A stretch of 64,000 nt of DNA from assembly GCA_028820695.1 (NCBI GenBank), contig JAPPIB010000041.1, positions 1-64,000 on the forward strand. The letters run 5' to 3'. A program made the position numbers and the translations under genes. Of this stretch, positions 1 through 9,382 are shown piece after piece (within the stretch, counting starts at the first letter, position 1; the number at the start of each line of letters is the position of its first letter). This DNA is from Acidiferrobacterales bacterium (GTDB lineage Bacteria > Pseudomonadota > Gammaproteobacteria > Arenicellales > JAJDZL01). The notes beneath the pieces were generated by a model. It was not told the origin of the DNA and made no database searches. It saw only the letters and a list, made by a program, of their open reading frames with translations.

Positions 1-243
1 ATTATACCGGCAGGGCTTTTCTTGTTTTTGACTTGTCTAAAGAGATTTCAGGGTGCTTTTGGTCCACCCCGACTCGACGAAATTCGGCTATATTAATCTG
101 TACACTGATTCATGACTTGGATACTCGTTTCTATATCAACTCGATGGAATTCCCAGCGCGGCGCCTGTGGTGCCGGATCTCATACGACAGGCGTGTCTAT
201 TTCATGAATCTCTCGAACCATCACATCAGCTAGGGAATTGCAA

Positions 244-912
244 TTGCATACTCCAAACCCATCCGCCCGCGAGCAGGTATTCGGAAACGTTCGCCATTCA
301 CTGGCGAGTCTGGGCCCGACAATCCGGCAAAACGCACAGACTGAGTACGACAAGGCCATGTCAACCGAGACACCGAGCCCGGTTGTCGATGGACTGCTGG
401 TCGAAAATTTCCTGGCCAAACATGGCGCGGTGCATGGTACATCGAAAACTGTTCGCAGTTATGCTGAGGTTCCGGCTGCGGTCAGCGAATTTCTCGACGC
501 GCACAGTCTGCCATCTGAAATGATCATGGGTGCGTCACCGTTTCTCAAGAACCTTGACTGGCCGGATAGCTGGCGGGTTGAGACGCGAAACGCCCGCAAG
601 ACAGATCTAGTTTCCGTGACCGACGCGGTATGCGCAATCGCCGAAACCGGTACAATCGTACATGTCAGTTCGCCCACCGCTTCGTCAACACACGCGTTTG
701 TGCCCGAAAACCACGTAGTGATTATCAATTCCGGCGAGATTGTGCGGCATCTTGACGATGCGTTGCGGCTGATCTCAGCCAGGATGGACGGCGGCACGTC
801 AGGTGTGCATATGATCACCGGTCCGTCAAAAACAGCAGATGTGGAGCAGACGATCCAATATGGCGCACACGGACCGCGACGTCTGCACGTAATCATGATC
901 GATGCCAAATAG
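244..912 (+). CDS. lutC: LutC/YkgG-type LUD-domain protein
   Basis: A 222-residue LUD-domain protein of the LutC family, whose members are the small subunit of the LutABC lactate dehydrogenase (L-lactate to pyruvate) in the cytoplasm. The C-terminal half has the family pattern AETGT, then ITGPS-TADVE and a GxHGPRRLH segment. The TTG at 244 is preferred because AGGGA at 232-236 lies seven bases upstream; the TTG at 238 is too close to it. The iron-sulfur partners lutA and lutB are not downstream, and the 240 bases visible upstream do not encode a LutB-like C-terminus, so the gene is an orphan as far as the window shows. It ends ten bases before fabA begins and may share its transcript. Family assignment is firm; lactate use is inference. 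Confidence 0.82.
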   Translation: MHTPNPSAREQVFGNVRHSLASLGPTIRQNAQTEYDKAMSTETPSPVVDGLLVENFLAKHGAVHGTSKTVRSYAEVPAAVSEFLDAHSLPSEMIMGASPFLKNLDWPDSWRVETRNARKTDLVSVTDAVCAIAETGTIVHVSSPTASSTHAFVPENHVVIINSGEIVRHLDDALRLISARMDGGTSGVHMITGPSKTADVEQTIQYGAHGPRRLHVIMIDAK

Positions 913-919
913 TACCGCC

Positions 920-1438
920 ATGAATCTTAAATCGCAGCGTAAGTCTTGCTACAGCTATGATGACCTCCTTTCGTGCGGTCGGGGTGAGCTGTTCGGTGAG
1001 GGTAATGCACAGTTGCCACTACCGCCAATGCTGATGTTTGATCGCATAACCAATATTGACAGTGCGGGCGGAGAATATGGTCGGGGAATCGTAGAGGCGG
1101 AGTTGGATGTAAGCCCCGATCTTTGGTTTTTCGAATGTCACTTTCAGGGCGATCCCGTCATGCCTGGATGTCTCGGCCTCGATGCTCTATGGCAGCTGGT
1201 TGGATTCTACCTTGGCTGGCTCGGCAAACCTGGCAGCGGCCGTGCATTGGGCTCGGGAGAGGTCCGGTTCACAGGGCAGGTTACAGAAGATATAAAGCTG
1301 ATCACCTATAGGATTCACATCCGGCGGGTGATTGCCACCAAACTGGTCATGGGGATCGCCAATGGGATTGTGGAAGCAGACGGAAAACAAATCTATAAGG
1401 GATCTAATCTGAGAGTTGGGCTATTCAAGTTGAAATGA
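920..1438 (+). CDS. fabA: 3-hydroxydecanoyl-ACP dehydratase/isomerase FabA
   Basis: FabA dehydrates 3-hydroxydecanoyl-ACP and isomerises the trans-2 product to cis-3, the branch point of anaerobic unsaturated fatty acid synthesis in the cytoplasm. The protein carries the hot-dog fold signature with the catalytic His in [12 protein letters not shown] and the catalytic Asp in GLDALWQ, about 14 residues later. Starting at the ATG at 920 gives 172 residues, the same length as the E. coli enzyme; an earlier in-frame ATG at 902 would add six residues and overlap lutC. Its stop overlaps the fabB start (ATGA), so FabA and FabB are translated as a coupled pair. This pairing is characteristic of gammaproteobacteria and some alphaproteobacteria. 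Confidence 0.97.
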   Translation: MNLKSQRKSCYSYDDLLSCGRGELFGEGNAQLPLPPMLMFDRITNIDSAGGEYGRGIVEAELDVSPDLWFFECHFQGDPVMPGCLGLDALWQLVGFYLGWLGKPGSGRALGSGEVRFTGQVTEDIKLITYRIHIRRVIATKLVMGIANGIVEADGKQIYKGSNLRVGLFKLK

Positions 1439-2652
1439 ATATGAGAAGGGTTGTTGTAACAGGACTTGGTATTGTTTCGAGTATTGGGCGCGACTGTCGC
1501 GAAGTGACTCAGTCATTGCGCGACGGTGTGTCCGGTGTCAGTTTTGAGCCGCAGTACGAGAAATTGGGGTTTCGCAGCCAAATTCACGGTGCGATCGATC
1601 TTGATCTGGATCGCGCCATTGACCGTCGGGCGCGTCGATTCATGGGAGACGGTGCGGCCTACAACTATCTTGCGATGCATCAAGCGATTGAGGACTCGGG
1701 TTTGGATGAGGAGCAAGTTTCCAATCCCCGAACCGGCATGATCATGGGTTCCGGAGGCGCCTCGACGGAAAACATCATCGCTGCCACCGACATGCTCCGC
1801 TCGAAGGGCATTCGCGGTGTGGGCCCATTTCGGGTTCCGCGAACCATGTCGAGTACCAATTCAGCGACCTTGAGCACCAACTTCAAGATTCGGGGAGTCA
1901 GTTATTCGGTCAGCTCCGCTTGTGCGACCAGCGCACACTGCATCGGCAACGCAATGGAACTGATTCAGCTGAACAAGCAGGACATTGTCTTTGCCGGCGG
2001 CGGTGATGAGATTCACTGGTCGATGACGATGCTGTTTGATGCCATGCGTGCCCTGTCAGGAAACTACAACGATTGCGCCGAGAGGGCGTCGCGTCCCTTT
2101 GATGTCAGCAGGGATGGGTTTGTCATCTCCGGCGGCGGCGGTGTCGTAGTCCTTGAGGAACTCGAGAGCGCACTTGCGAGAGGTGCGAGAATATACGCCG
2201 AACTGATCGGGTATGGCGCGACCTCTGATGGATTCGATATGGTCCAGCCCTCCGGTGATGGTGCCGTTCGGTGCATGCGGATGGCACTTGAAAATGTCGA
2301 TCAGCCCGTCGACTATATCAACGCCCATGGAACCAGTACTCCGATTGGCGATACGCAGGAACTGAATGCGATCTGCGAGGTTTTCAGCGATATACCCCGT
2401 ATTGCGTCGACCAAGTCGCTGACCGGTCATGCACTTGGGGCTGCCGGCGTCAACGAGGCAATCTATACCCTGTTGATGATGGATAACGACTTCATCAGCC
2501 CCTCGATCAATATCGAGGAATTGGACCCTGCCGCGGCAGATATGCCCATCGTTCGCGAACCGGAAAATATCGAGGTGAACACCGCCATGTCGAACAGTTT
2601 TGGCTTTGGCGGAACGAATGCGACCTTGGTATTCCAAAAATTGTCTCCGTAA
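1435..2652 (+). CDS. fabB: 3-oxoacyl-ACP synthase I FabB
   Basis: FabB is the cytoplasmic condensing enzyme that elongates cis-3-decenoyl-ACP made by FabA with malonyl-ACP. The 405-residue protein is co-linear with E. coli FabB. The Cys-His-His triad is visible: Cys163 in SSACATSAH, His298 in NAHGTSTP and His332 in [10 protein letters not shown]. The glycine-rich [11 protein letters not shown] segment closes the thiolase fold near the C-terminus. The ATG at 1435 overlaps the fabA stop; an ATG at 1441 would begin directly at MRRVVVTG, matching the usual N-terminus, so the start could be two codons later. The next gene begins almost immediately downstream. Confidence 0.97.
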   Translation: MNMRRVVVTGLGIVSSIGRDCREVTQSLRDGVSGVSFEPQYEKLGFRSQIHGAIDLDLDRAIDRRARRFMGDGAAYNYLAMHQAIEDSGLDEEQVSNPRTGMIMGSGGASTENIIAATDMLRSKGIRGVGPFRVPRTMSSTNSATLSTNFKIRGVSYSVSSACATSAHCIGNAMELIQLNKQDIVFAGGGDEIHWSMTMLFDAMRALSGNYNDCAERASRPFDVSRDGFVISGGGGVVVLEELESALARGARIYAELIGYGATSDGFDMVQPSGDGAVRCMRMALENVDQPVDYINAHGTSTPIGDTQELNAICEVFSDIPRIASTKSLTGHALGAAGVNEAIYTLLMMDNDFISPSINIEELDPAAADMPIVREPENIEVNTAMSNSFGFGGTNATLVFQKLSP

Positions 2653-2665
2653 TCCGCTTTCGGTC

Positions 2666-3760
2666 TTGACTTCAACGAAACAGGTGCTGATTCAGACACA
2701 TCGCAATCCCATGCATGTCGCGATGTGGCTGCTGATCATCTGTATCATGATTTACGGCGTGATTGCGATTGGTGGTTATACACGCCTGACAGATTCCGGC
2801 CTGTCCATGGTTGACTGGCACCCGATCTCAGGAGTGTTGCCCCCGCTTACACACACCCAATGGATTGCGGAGTTTGAGCATTACCAGCAATTTCCCGAAT
2901 ACAAGACCGTCAATAGTGATCTTTCGCTTCCGGGATTCAAGCGGATATTTTGGATTGAGTATGCGCATCGCATGGCTGGTCGGTTGGTCGCTCTGGCATT
3001 TCTGGTGCCATTTGCATTCTTTCAGATACGGGGCTATTTCAGTGTGGCGATGACCCTGCGGTTGATTGCGGTCTTCGTCGTCGGTGGCTTACAGGGCTTG
3101 CTGGGTTGGTACATGGTCAAAAGTGGCATGGTGGGTGATCCTTCTGTCAGTCAGTATCGACTGGCGGCTCATCTGGGTCTGGCAGTATTGCTCTATGGTT
3201 ATGTCCTGTGGCTGCTGATCGGGCTGGTCGGCACAAGAATCCGCCTGCACCATACTGGCAGCCCGAGGCGGCTGCTCGCCGGCATTGCCATCTGCATCAG
3301 CCTGGTCGCTATAATGCTGCTCAGTGGTGGATTCATGTCGGGCACGCGTGCAGGCTTTGTCGTCAATACATTTCCCCATATGAATGGAGAGTGGATTCCG
3401 GACCTGCTATTTTCGCTGACTCCGTTATGGGCGAATTTGTTTGAAAACGTGATCGCCATTCAGTTTATCCATCGCTGGGTCGCTTTCGCACTGGTTGTGG
3501 CGACAGTCTTTGTCTGGTTTCAGCGATTTTCCATGAGTCGTTCCTTGACTCGGGTAGTGCTGGACTCAGTGCTGGTCATCACGCTGTGCCAGTTTGGTCT
3601 GGGGGTGGCAACTTTGTTAAGTCGGGTGGAATTGCCGGTCGCGCTGGCACATCAATCCGGATTTGTGATCTTGTTGAGTAGTTTGATTATTTTACTGAGA
3701 ATGATTGTGATCGGTTTGCACAACGAAGCGACGAATCAGGGCAGAGCCGTGAACGGGTAA
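2666..3760 (+). CDS. ctaA: Heme A synthase (COX15/CtaA)
   Basis: An inner-membrane heme A synthase that oxidises the C8 methyl of heme O to a formyl group, needed for aa3-type cytochrome oxidase. It has about eight hydrophobic segments and the family signature GGYTRLTDSGLSM in the first loop, followed by EYKTVN, the EYAHRMAGRLV heme-ligand helix, and later conserved histidines in the IHRW and AHQ contexts. The start is uncertain. The frame is open from inside fabB, and TTG 2666, GTG 2684 and ATG 2711 all precede the first membrane helix by a family-typical distance with no clear ribosome site. I chose 2666 because it begins just after the fabB stop. No other cytochrome oxidase genes are seen nearby. 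Confidence 0.9.
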   Translation: MTSTKQVLIQTHRNPMHVAMWLLIICIMIYGVIAIGGYTRLTDSGLSMVDWHPISGVLPPLTHTQWIAEFEHYQQFPEYKTVNSDLSLPGFKRIFWIEYAHRMAGRLVALAFLVPFAFFQIRGYFSVAMTLRLIAVFVVGGLQGLLGWYMVKSGMVGDPSVSQYRLAAHLGLAVLLYGYVLWLLIGLVGTRIRLHHTGSPRRLLAGIAICISLVAIMLLSGGFMSGTRAGFVVNTFPHMNGEWIPDLLFSLTPLWANLFENVIAIQFIHRWVAFALVVATVFVWFQRFSMSRSLTRVVLDSVLVITLCQFGLGVATLLSRVELPVALAHQSGFVILLSSLIILLRMIVIGLHNEATNQGRAVNG

Positions 3761-3772
3761 GGAGGTATTGAA

Positions 3773-5113
3773 ATGCGAACTTGGATAAAAAATCCACTGG
3801 CAGTTTTTGCTGAGAATTCGGCCGGTGGAATGGTGATCGAAAATGACCGGATTGTTGAATGTCTTGCAAGCGGCGCCACGCCGCAAGTTTCCTGTGACAG
3901 CGTATTCGACGCTTCCGAGCACGTCATTTTGCCCGGGTTGATCAATGCCCACCATCATTTCTTCCAGACCTTGACCCGGGCCTACGGACCCGCATTGAAC
4001 AAGGAATTGTTTGCGTGGCTGACGACCCTGTATCCGGTCTGGTCTCGTCTGACTGCCGAACAGCTGGCAGACGCGACAGAATTGGCACTCACGGAACTTT
4101 TGCTTTCCGGATGTACAACAGCCTCCGACCACCACTACATGTTCCCGGAAGGGCTTGAGAACGGTATCGATATCCAAGTGGAGACTGCACAGAAGGTCGG
4201 CATACGTGTCGCATTGACTCGGGGCAGTATGGACCTTTCGGATGCCGAGGGCGGATTGGCGCCGGCTTCTACTGTCCAAACGACAGATGCGATTCTCGCC
4301 GATTCGGAACGCGTGATCCGGGAGCATCATGATCCGAGTGAGGGGTCGATGCAGCAGATTGCTCTTGCACCGTGCTCTCCGTTCGGTGTGACCCGAGAGT
4401 TGATGATCGAATCGGTTCGCATGGCTGATGAGTTTGGTGTTACCTTGCATACACATCTTGCCGAAACCCAGGATGAGAATAATTTTTGTATCAGGGAATA
4501 TGGCTGTCGTCCGGTCGACTATCTTGAAGGGGTAGGATGGATGAAAGACAATGTCTGGCTGGCGCATGGCATCCACTTCAATGACGAGGAAATCAAACGG
4601 TTGGGTGCGGCGAAGGTAGGCATTTCACATTGTCCGGGCTCAAACATGCTGCTTGCCTCCGGAATCTGCCCCACCCAGGAATTGCTGCAAAGCGGCGCCC
4701 GCATCGGAATTGGCGTCGATGGATCTGCTTCCGAGGATGCTTCCAATATGATTCAGGAAGCTCGGCTGGCGTTACAGATTCAGCGGCTTCGATATGGTTC
4801 GAAGAAAATTACGCACCTTGATGCGATCGAATGGGCCACACAGGGGTCAGCGGCGTGTCTGGGACGGGATGACATCGGTGTGGTCGCGAGTGGAAAGCAG
4901 GCCGACCTCGCGATGTACAAACTTGATGAGTTGCGGTTTTCGGGTGCGGGAGACCCGCTCGCCGCCTTGATACTCTGTGGCGCACATCGTGCTGACCGTG
5001 TCATGGTTGCGGGTGCTTGGCGGGTAGTTGACGGCGAGATTCCAGATGTTGACCTGTCGGAACTTATGGCACGTCATCAGGCATCATCGCGTAAGCTCAT
5101 GCAGGTGCATTGA
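3773..5113 (+). CDS. 8-oxoguanine deaminase (amidohydrolase)
   Basis: A 446-residue metal-dependent amidohydrolase of the AtzA/TrzN-like group, closest in pattern to the 8-oxoguanine deaminases that convert free 8-oxoguanine to urate. It is cytoplasmic, with no signal peptide. The zinc ligands are visible: H60 and H62 in INAHHHF, H228 in THLAE with E231 beside it, H265 in LAHG and D316 in GVDGS. The N-terminal WIKNPLA and the DKELFAWL-like segment NKELFAWL are typical of this subgroup rather than of guanine or cytosine deaminases. A very strong ribosome site, AAGGAGGT, spans the upstream heme A synthase stop and lies six bases before the ATG. A related hydroxyatrazine-type substrate cannot be excluded. 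Confidence 0.85.
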   Translation: MRTWIKNPLAVFAENSAGGMVIENDRIVECLASGATPQVSCDSVFDASEHVILPGLINAHHHFFQTLTRAYGPALNKELFAWLTTLYPVWSRLTAEQLADATELALTELLLSGCTTASDHHYMFPEGLENGIDIQVETAQKVGIRVALTRGSMDLSDAEGGLAPASTVQTTDAILADSERVIREHHDPSEGSMQQIALAPCSPFGVTRELMIESVRMADEFGVTLHTHLAETQDENNFCIREYGCRPVDYLEGVGWMKDNVWLAHGIHFNDEEIKRLGAAKVGISHCPGSNMLLASGICPTQELLQSGARIGIGVDGSASEDASNMIQEARLALQIQRLRYGSKKITHLDAIEWATQGSAACLGRDDIGVVASGKQADLAMYKLDELRFSGAGDPLAALILCGAHRADRVMVAGAWRVVDGEIPDVDLSELMARHQASSRKLMQVH

Positions 5114-5211
5114 TTGGGCGATCGTGTCATCAAACTAAATAAAGTATCTGAAATCAATAAGTTCGACAGTCTTGCTTCGTCTCTGATCGTCTTTGCAGCC
5201 CGGATTTGAGA

Positions 5212-5239
5212 TTTCCAGGCAATGAAGTTGGTTTATAAT
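5212..5239 (+). promoter_or_regulatory. Possible sigma-70 promoter of the ammonium transporter gene
   Basis: A perfect TATAAT at 5234-5239 stands 41 bases before the transporter ATG, with TTTCCA at 5212-5217 at 16-base spacing as a weak -35 match. The poor -35 suggests that an activator may help; no clear NtrC-type -24/-12 (GG-N10-GC) element was recognised. Confidence 0.4.
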
Positions 5240-5280
5240 TTTGCCATCAGTAGACTAACACCCAAGTCCGGGGGTTTCAT

Positions 5281-6672
5281 ATGATAATCGGTTGCCACAT
5301 TGATTGTGGGAAGGTCGCGAACAGGGTGTCAGAACGCTTGGCGCTCGTGGTCCCAATGATTGGGTTGTGTCTGATTTCCCCCGCAGCCAACGCTGCCGTC
5401 GAATCGGAATCGGCCTTCGTTTTCAATTCGTTCTCCTTTTTGCTTTGGGGCGCATTTGTCATGTGGATGTGCGCCGGTTTTACGATGTTGGAAGCAGGGT
5501 CCGTTCGCACCAAGAATGCGTCGGTTATCTGTATGAAGAATATCGGACTGTATTCGATCGCCGGCATCGCTTTTTATCTGATCGGATACAACCTCATGTA
5601 CGTGGATGTGAATAAGTTTGTAGGCTCATTTACGTTCTTTTACAGTTCAACACCGGCGGAATACGCTTTGTTGGACGGCAATGCTGAGGCGTTGGATGAA
5701 GTTCTGAAGTCCGACTATTCGACTATGTCGGATTGGTTCTTCCAAATGGTCTTTGTAGCGACTACCGCTTCCATTGTCTCGGGAACCTTGGCCGAACGAG
5801 TCAAGCTGTGGTCATTCTTTCTGTTCATCGCGGTGCTGACCGCGGTCATCTACCCGATCGTCGGCGCTTGGACTTGGGGTGGCGGCTGGCTGTCGGAACT
5901 TGGGTTTCAGGATTTTGCCGGATCATCGATCGTACACTCGACAGGTGGCTGGGCAGCACTTGCAGGTGCGGTGGTTGTCGGATCAAGAATGAATAAGTTC
6001 CGCAAGGACGGAAGAGTGAAAAACACACCCCCTTCCAATGTCCCTGCTGTCACATTGGGTGTCTTTATCTTGTGGCTTGGTTGGTTTGGTTTTAACGGCG
6101 GTTCCCAACTTGCGCTCGATTCGGCAGTCAACGTGGTCGCAATGAGTGTTATCCTGGTCAATACAAATCTTGCCGCTGCGGCTGGCGTTCTGGTTGCTGT
6201 GACTGTATCGCGACCTTTGCTGGGGCGTGTCGACTTGCTGGCGGTTCTCAACGGTGCGATCGCCGGTTTGGTGGCGATTACCGCTGGCCCGGACATACAG
6301 GCACACCAATGGGCGATTGTGATCGGTGGTGTTGGTGGCTTCATCAGTACTGCGGGCATCAAGGTGTTGGAAAAATTAAAGATTGATGATGTGGTTGGCG
6401 CCATTCCGGCGCACATGTTTGCCGGTGTCTGGGGTACGCTAGCGGTCTGCATTGCGGGCGGTGGAAACTTCATGGTTCAGCTCACCGGTGTCGTCGCAAT
6501 CGGAGCATTTACCTTTGTGACATCATTTGTCATTTGGAAAGTAATCAGTGCGACTGTCGGCGCGCGGGTAACCCCGACTGTTGAGGCATTGGGACAGGAT
6601 GTAACAGAACTGGGAATTGAGGCCTATCCGGAATTCGTAATCTTACCAGACGACGAAGATGCCGATGTTTAG
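5281..6672 (+). CDS. amtB: Ammonium transporter (Amt family)
   Basis: An inner-membrane Amt/Mep/Rh channel of 463 residues that imports ammonium. A cleavable signal peptide ends near AANAA, then come eleven predicted helices. The twin pore histidines are present: H219 in SIVHSTGG and H378 in IPAHMFAG. The Amt signature GWAALAGAVVVG and the cytoplasmic tail containing a TELGIEAYPEF segment, the usual GlnK contact region, are also seen. No glnK gene is adjacent, which is unusual because amtB is most often paired with glnK. The gene stands alone behind its own candidate promoter. Regulation by nitrogen is expected from the family but is not shown here. Confidence 0.95.
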   Translation: MIIGCHIDCGKVANRVSERLALVVPMIGLCLISPAANAAVESESAFVFNSFSFLLWGAFVMWMCAGFTMLEAGSVRTKNASVICMKNIGLYSIAGIAFYLIGYNLMYVDVNKFVGSFTFFYSSTPAEYALLDGNAEALDEVLKSDYSTMSDWFFQMVFVATTASIVSGTLAERVKLWSFFLFIAVLTAVIYPIVGAWTWGGGWLSELGFQDFAGSSIVHSTGGWAALAGAVVVGSRMNKFRKDGRVKNTPPSNVPAVTLGVFILWLGWFGFNGGSQLALDSAVNVVAMSVILVNTNLAAAAGVLVAVTVSRPLLGRVDLLAVLNGAIAGLVAITAGPDIQAHQWAIVIGGVGGFISTAGIKVLEKLKIDDVVGAIPAHMFAGVWGTLAVCIAGGGNFMVQLTGVVAIGAFTFVTSFVIWKVISATVGARVTPTVEALGQDVTELGIEAYPEFVILPDDEDADV

Positions 6673-7029
6673 AATGGCAGCCATTGGAACCGGGAATCAG
6701 CCGGCACGGTAAAATTGACATGAGGTTTTTGGATACTGAGGTAACATGCGATTTCGAAATCCGCGTTATGGACAATGTTGTTTTGGATAGTTTTCAGTTG
6801 TGTTTGAGATTAAAGTGTGTTCTAATGCAGACGCTGTGAATATTTGAAGTCGACCCGATATCGTTGAGTAGAATCAGGAGTCTGTCCCTTTGAATAACTG
6901 ACGACTTACGTGATCAATCGGGAAATCGTCTTCCATCGGGCGGAAGGAACCGGAGTCAGTTTGGACTGTCAGAATAAATCAGACTTTTTGTTTGTAGTTG
7001 AATCAAGTTAGGAATTTGGAGGTCATCAG
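6673..7029. other. Non-coding gap between amtB and the STAS gene
   Basis: About 357 bases with no convincing gene and no clear intrinsic terminator after amtB. A perfect 11-base palindrome ATGGCAGCCAT follows the amtB stop by two bases but has a one-base loop and no T-run. The right end holds a good ribosome site (TTGGAGG, 7015-7021) for the STAS gene. No strong promoter was recognised. Confidence 0.5.
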
Positions 7030-7368
7030 ATGGATATTCCTACAGAGAGAGTAGACGGAGCGCTAATCCTGCAGCCGAGCGGTAGAATTGATGGGCAAAA
7101 TGCTGTCGATTTTCAGACTGCAATTGAATCCATTGTCACTGATTCCGACAATGCGGTAGTTCTGGAATTGACTGATCTTGTGTACATCAGCAGCGCAGGA
7201 CTTCGAGTGATTTTGTTGCTTGCAAAGACTCTGAAGAGTCGAAATGCTCAGTTCGCGATGTGCTCGATTTCCGGATCAGTCAAGGATGTTTTCGATATCA
7301 GTGGCTTCGGAAAAATCATTTCGACTCATGACACCCGAGAAGGCGCTCTGAGCAGCATGAATTCCTGA
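7030..7368 (+). CDS. STAS-domain anti-sigma factor antagonist
   Basis: A 112-residue single STAS domain of the SpoIIAA/RsbV family. Such proteins bind and neutralise an anti-sigma kinase when unphosphorylated and are switched off by phosphorylation of a serine. The phosphorylation loop is clear: LVYISSAGLRVIL with serines at residues 54 and 55, preceded by a beta strand VVLELTD. The start has a strong ribosome site GGAGGTCATCAG directly upstream. About 2 kb away on the opposite strand lies a transmembrane protein with both a SpoIIE phosphatase and an RsbW-like kinase domain, which makes this STAS protein its probable substrate. That link is inference from proximity. No sigma factor gene is in the window. 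Confidence 0.9.
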   Translation: MDIPTERVDGALILQPSGRIDGQNAVDFQTAIESIVTDSDNAVVLELTDLVYISSAGLRVILLLAKTLKSRNAQFAMCSISGSVKDVFDISGFGKIISTHDTREGALSSMNS

Positions 7369-7698
7369 ATTGCTGCCAGCTAGTCAAGAAGAGCCCTATC
7401 ATCAGCGCGATTCATCCCGACTCAGACCTCCTCGCACAATCACCCTGATACATTCCATCCAAGTCTCGCTATAAGGCCTCGAGTCCATATCCCTGTGCTG
7501 GTTCTGTCGATAGTAACGGCGTAGCCGCTTGAATGGCTTGAAACTTGCCCGACCCGGCAGGGATTATTTTTCGAATTGTCGCAGTATATCTGCGGCATTC
7601 GCATTCAGGACGACTTGAATTGCGCGGGGCCAACGGTCCGCAACGCATGATTATCGAGGGAATCTGATCTGGGTAATCGTTCCCGGACTTGCGGGTTC
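7369..7698. other. Non-coding gap between convergent STAS and phosphatase-like genes
   Basis: About 330 bases separating two convergent genes. I see no recognisable coding sequence, no strong hairpin with a T-run on either strand and no tRNA-like fold. It probably contains only 3' untranslated sequence of both transcripts. Confidence 0.4.
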
Positions 7699-8280
7699 CT
7701 AGCCGATGTAGTCGATACCCGCCAATTCAAACTGATCCGATTGTACAAGCGAAACCCGTAGCATTCTTCCATTCGGGAAATTTGCCGCATCGTCATCGTC
7801 TGCCATCTCCAACAGTATCCTTGCCGTTCCTCGGCTGCCGACAATGATGGAACGGTGGTTGAGGAGCAGGTCATGAACTTGGTTCAATCCAAGAAGAAAT
7901 CTACTTCGAAATTCATCCTTACTCTCTCCGTTTTCCGGTGTTTCACCGGCCATTAACAACGGATTCACCACATCCGAGCTCTGGTTGTTCCACACGCCCA
8001 GCTTTCTCTCACGCAACAGCGGAAAGGATGTGATCTGCCCCTTGAATGCTTCGCACAGTATTTCCGCTGTCTCGATGCTTCGTTGATTCGTTGAGCAGAT
8101 GATTGTGTCAGGGGCTTCGCCGATCTGCCGCAAGACGTCAGTCGCCTGAAAAATCTGATTTCGGCCAAATTCGGTCAAAGCTGATTCGGAATCACCACCG
8201 GAAGCAACTTGCATCCTATTCGCGATCGTCTCGCCATGGCGAATGAACAAAAAACTGCACATGTCGGAACTAGCGTTCAT
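7699..8280 (-). CDS. Histidine phosphatase-fold protein lacking the second catalytic His
   Basis: A 193-residue member of the phosphoglycerate mutase-like histidine phosphatase superfamily. The phospho-acceptor motif FIRHGET (H15) and the acid in RERKLGVWNN (E91) are present. The second catalytic histidine, normally in a VSHGG or AAHGNSLR context, is not: the aligned segment reads VGSRGTAR (147-154), placing Ser149 where His should be. The fold is therefore clear but activity is doubtful; it may bind rather than hydrolyse a phospho-ligand, or use another residue. It is the last gene of the minus-strand sensor operon, overlapping the alpha/beta hydrolase start by 11 bases, so its role is probably tied to that system. 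Confidence 0.8.
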   Translation of the reverse strand: MNASSDMCSFLFIRHGETIANRMQVASGGDSESALTEFGRNQIFQATDVLRQIGEAPDTIICSTNQRSIETAEILCEAFKGQITSFPLLRERKLGVWNNQSSDVVNPLLMAGETPENGESKDEFRSRFLLGLNQVHDLLLNHRSIIVGSRGTARILLEMADDDDAANFPNGRMLRVSLVQSDQFELAGIDYIG

Positions 8281-9352
8281 CCGGATAAAGAACTCGATTG
8301 GGACGATAGCTCACGGATAGGACCTGATCGTCAACTCTGCGCCCATCATCCTGTAGCCAATTGGAAATGGCGGACGTCAACTCACTGTCTCCGAGAGATG
8401 GCGTGTGGCCGGAATCGAGAATATGAATGACGGAAAAATTCTCGTGACCCCGCATCCGGGCAATGGTCTCATCTGTTGTCGCATCACTTTCAACTCCGTG
8501 CAGCAATAGGACTGGGCATTGAACTGCGCTCCACTGGTCCCACAAGTCCAGACTTTGGCTCGCTTCCGCTCGGTAGGCCAGCATTGATCGTAAATCATGT
8601 CGATATATCCTACCTTGTTCGGTATCCGACCAACAAGTCTTGTGGTGCGAGCTGTGCAGCAGTACGGCATCCGGTGTTGGGCCTACATATTTCGCCGATG
8701 CGCCGATCCGCCTGAACATCTCAGAGGGAGTTCGAAAAATGTAATGCCGGCCCACGGCCCGTGCTCGCCGAGCTCGTCGCTCAACTGGAATATGCGGAGT
8801 ACTGTCATTGAGCACAATTTTACGCACCCGTTTGGGGTACCGGGCCGCAAATGATATTGCTATCGACCCCCCGAGCGACGAACCCAGCAGTGAACATGAG
8901 TCCAATCCCAGGTGAACCATCAACTGATTCAGCTGTTCTATGTAGGTATCCAGGTGATAGTCTGATGTTTCTGCCATCCAGCCACTGTAACCGCGGCCAC
9001 CGAGATCAAGCGCGATCACACGAACTTCGGGGTATGCGTCCAATGCCAGGAAATCGAAACGTTGGGCGACATTGGTTAATCCACCGATTGCAACAAGAGG
9101 TTGGCCATCGCCGCCTGAATCGGAAAAAGCAAGCGGAACGCTGTATGGCTTGCCGAAGCCGTAGTCAGGGTCCTGAAGTTCCACTGAATGTATATACTCA
9201 AAGCGATTCAGGACAGGCCAGTTTTCAAATTCGTCCCTGATCGCCAGTATCAGATTTTCGTATTGCGCCCAAGTCAACTTGTCGTACCGGTCATTGACGT
9301 TCATCTCCAGCCATTTGCGCAACGCAAAATCAACTTGTCGGCCGGAAGTCAT
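8270..9352 (-). CDS. Alpha/beta hydrolase
   Basis: A 360-residue soluble alpha/beta hydrolase fold enzyme of unknown substrate. An N-terminal extension of about 75 residues precedes the fold. The HG-like oxyanion strand reads AIGGLTN, the nucleophile elbow is LGSSLGGS (Ser159), and the acid and histidine are probably the Asp in GVESDATTDE and the His in DSGHTPS. The ALDLGGRGYSG segment is typical of esterase and lactonase-like members. It lies 30 bases downstream of the SpoIIE-type gene and overlaps the next gene, so it is co-transcribed with the sensory genes. Partner-switch loci of Bacillus contain RsbQ, an alpha/beta hydrolase needed with the PAS-SpoIIE protein RsbP, which is a useful precedent. 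Confidence 0.85.
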   Translation of the reverse strand: MTSGRQVDFALRKWLEMNVNDRYDKLTWAQYENLILAIRDEFENWPVLNRFEYIHSVELQDPDYGFGKPYSVPLAFSDSGGDGQPLVAIGGLTNVAQRFDFLALDAYPEVRVIALDLGGRGYSGWMAETSDYHLDTYIEQLNQLMVHLGLDSCSLLGSSLGGSIAISFAARYPKRVRKIVLNDSTPHIPVERRARRARAVGRHYIFRTPSEMFRRIGASAKYVGPTPDAVLLHSSHHKTCWSDTEQGRIYRHDLRSMLAYRAEASQSLDLWDQWSAVQCPVLLLHGVESDATTDETIARMRGHENFSVIHILDSGHTPSLGDSELTSAISNWLQDDGRRVDDQVLSVSYRPNRVLYPDER

Positions 9353-9382
9353 TCAGCGTGCACCGTGAGGGGTTGCACTGCT

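Noticed and set aside
33-233. Open plus-strand frame at the window start, open from the left edge
   Set aside because: Its C-terminal sequence does not resemble LutB or any other recognised protein; I cannot support a partial gene here.
2056-2637. 193-codon minus-strand frame opposite fabB
   Set aside because: Antisense shadow of a fully conserved gene.
3692-4576. 294-codon minus-strand frame opposite the 8-oxoguanine deaminase
   Set aside because: It is antisense to a gene with complete catalytic motifs and shows no family resemblance.
6674-6684. Palindrome ATGGCAGCCAT after amtB as a terminator
   Set aside because: The loop is a single base and no T-run follows.
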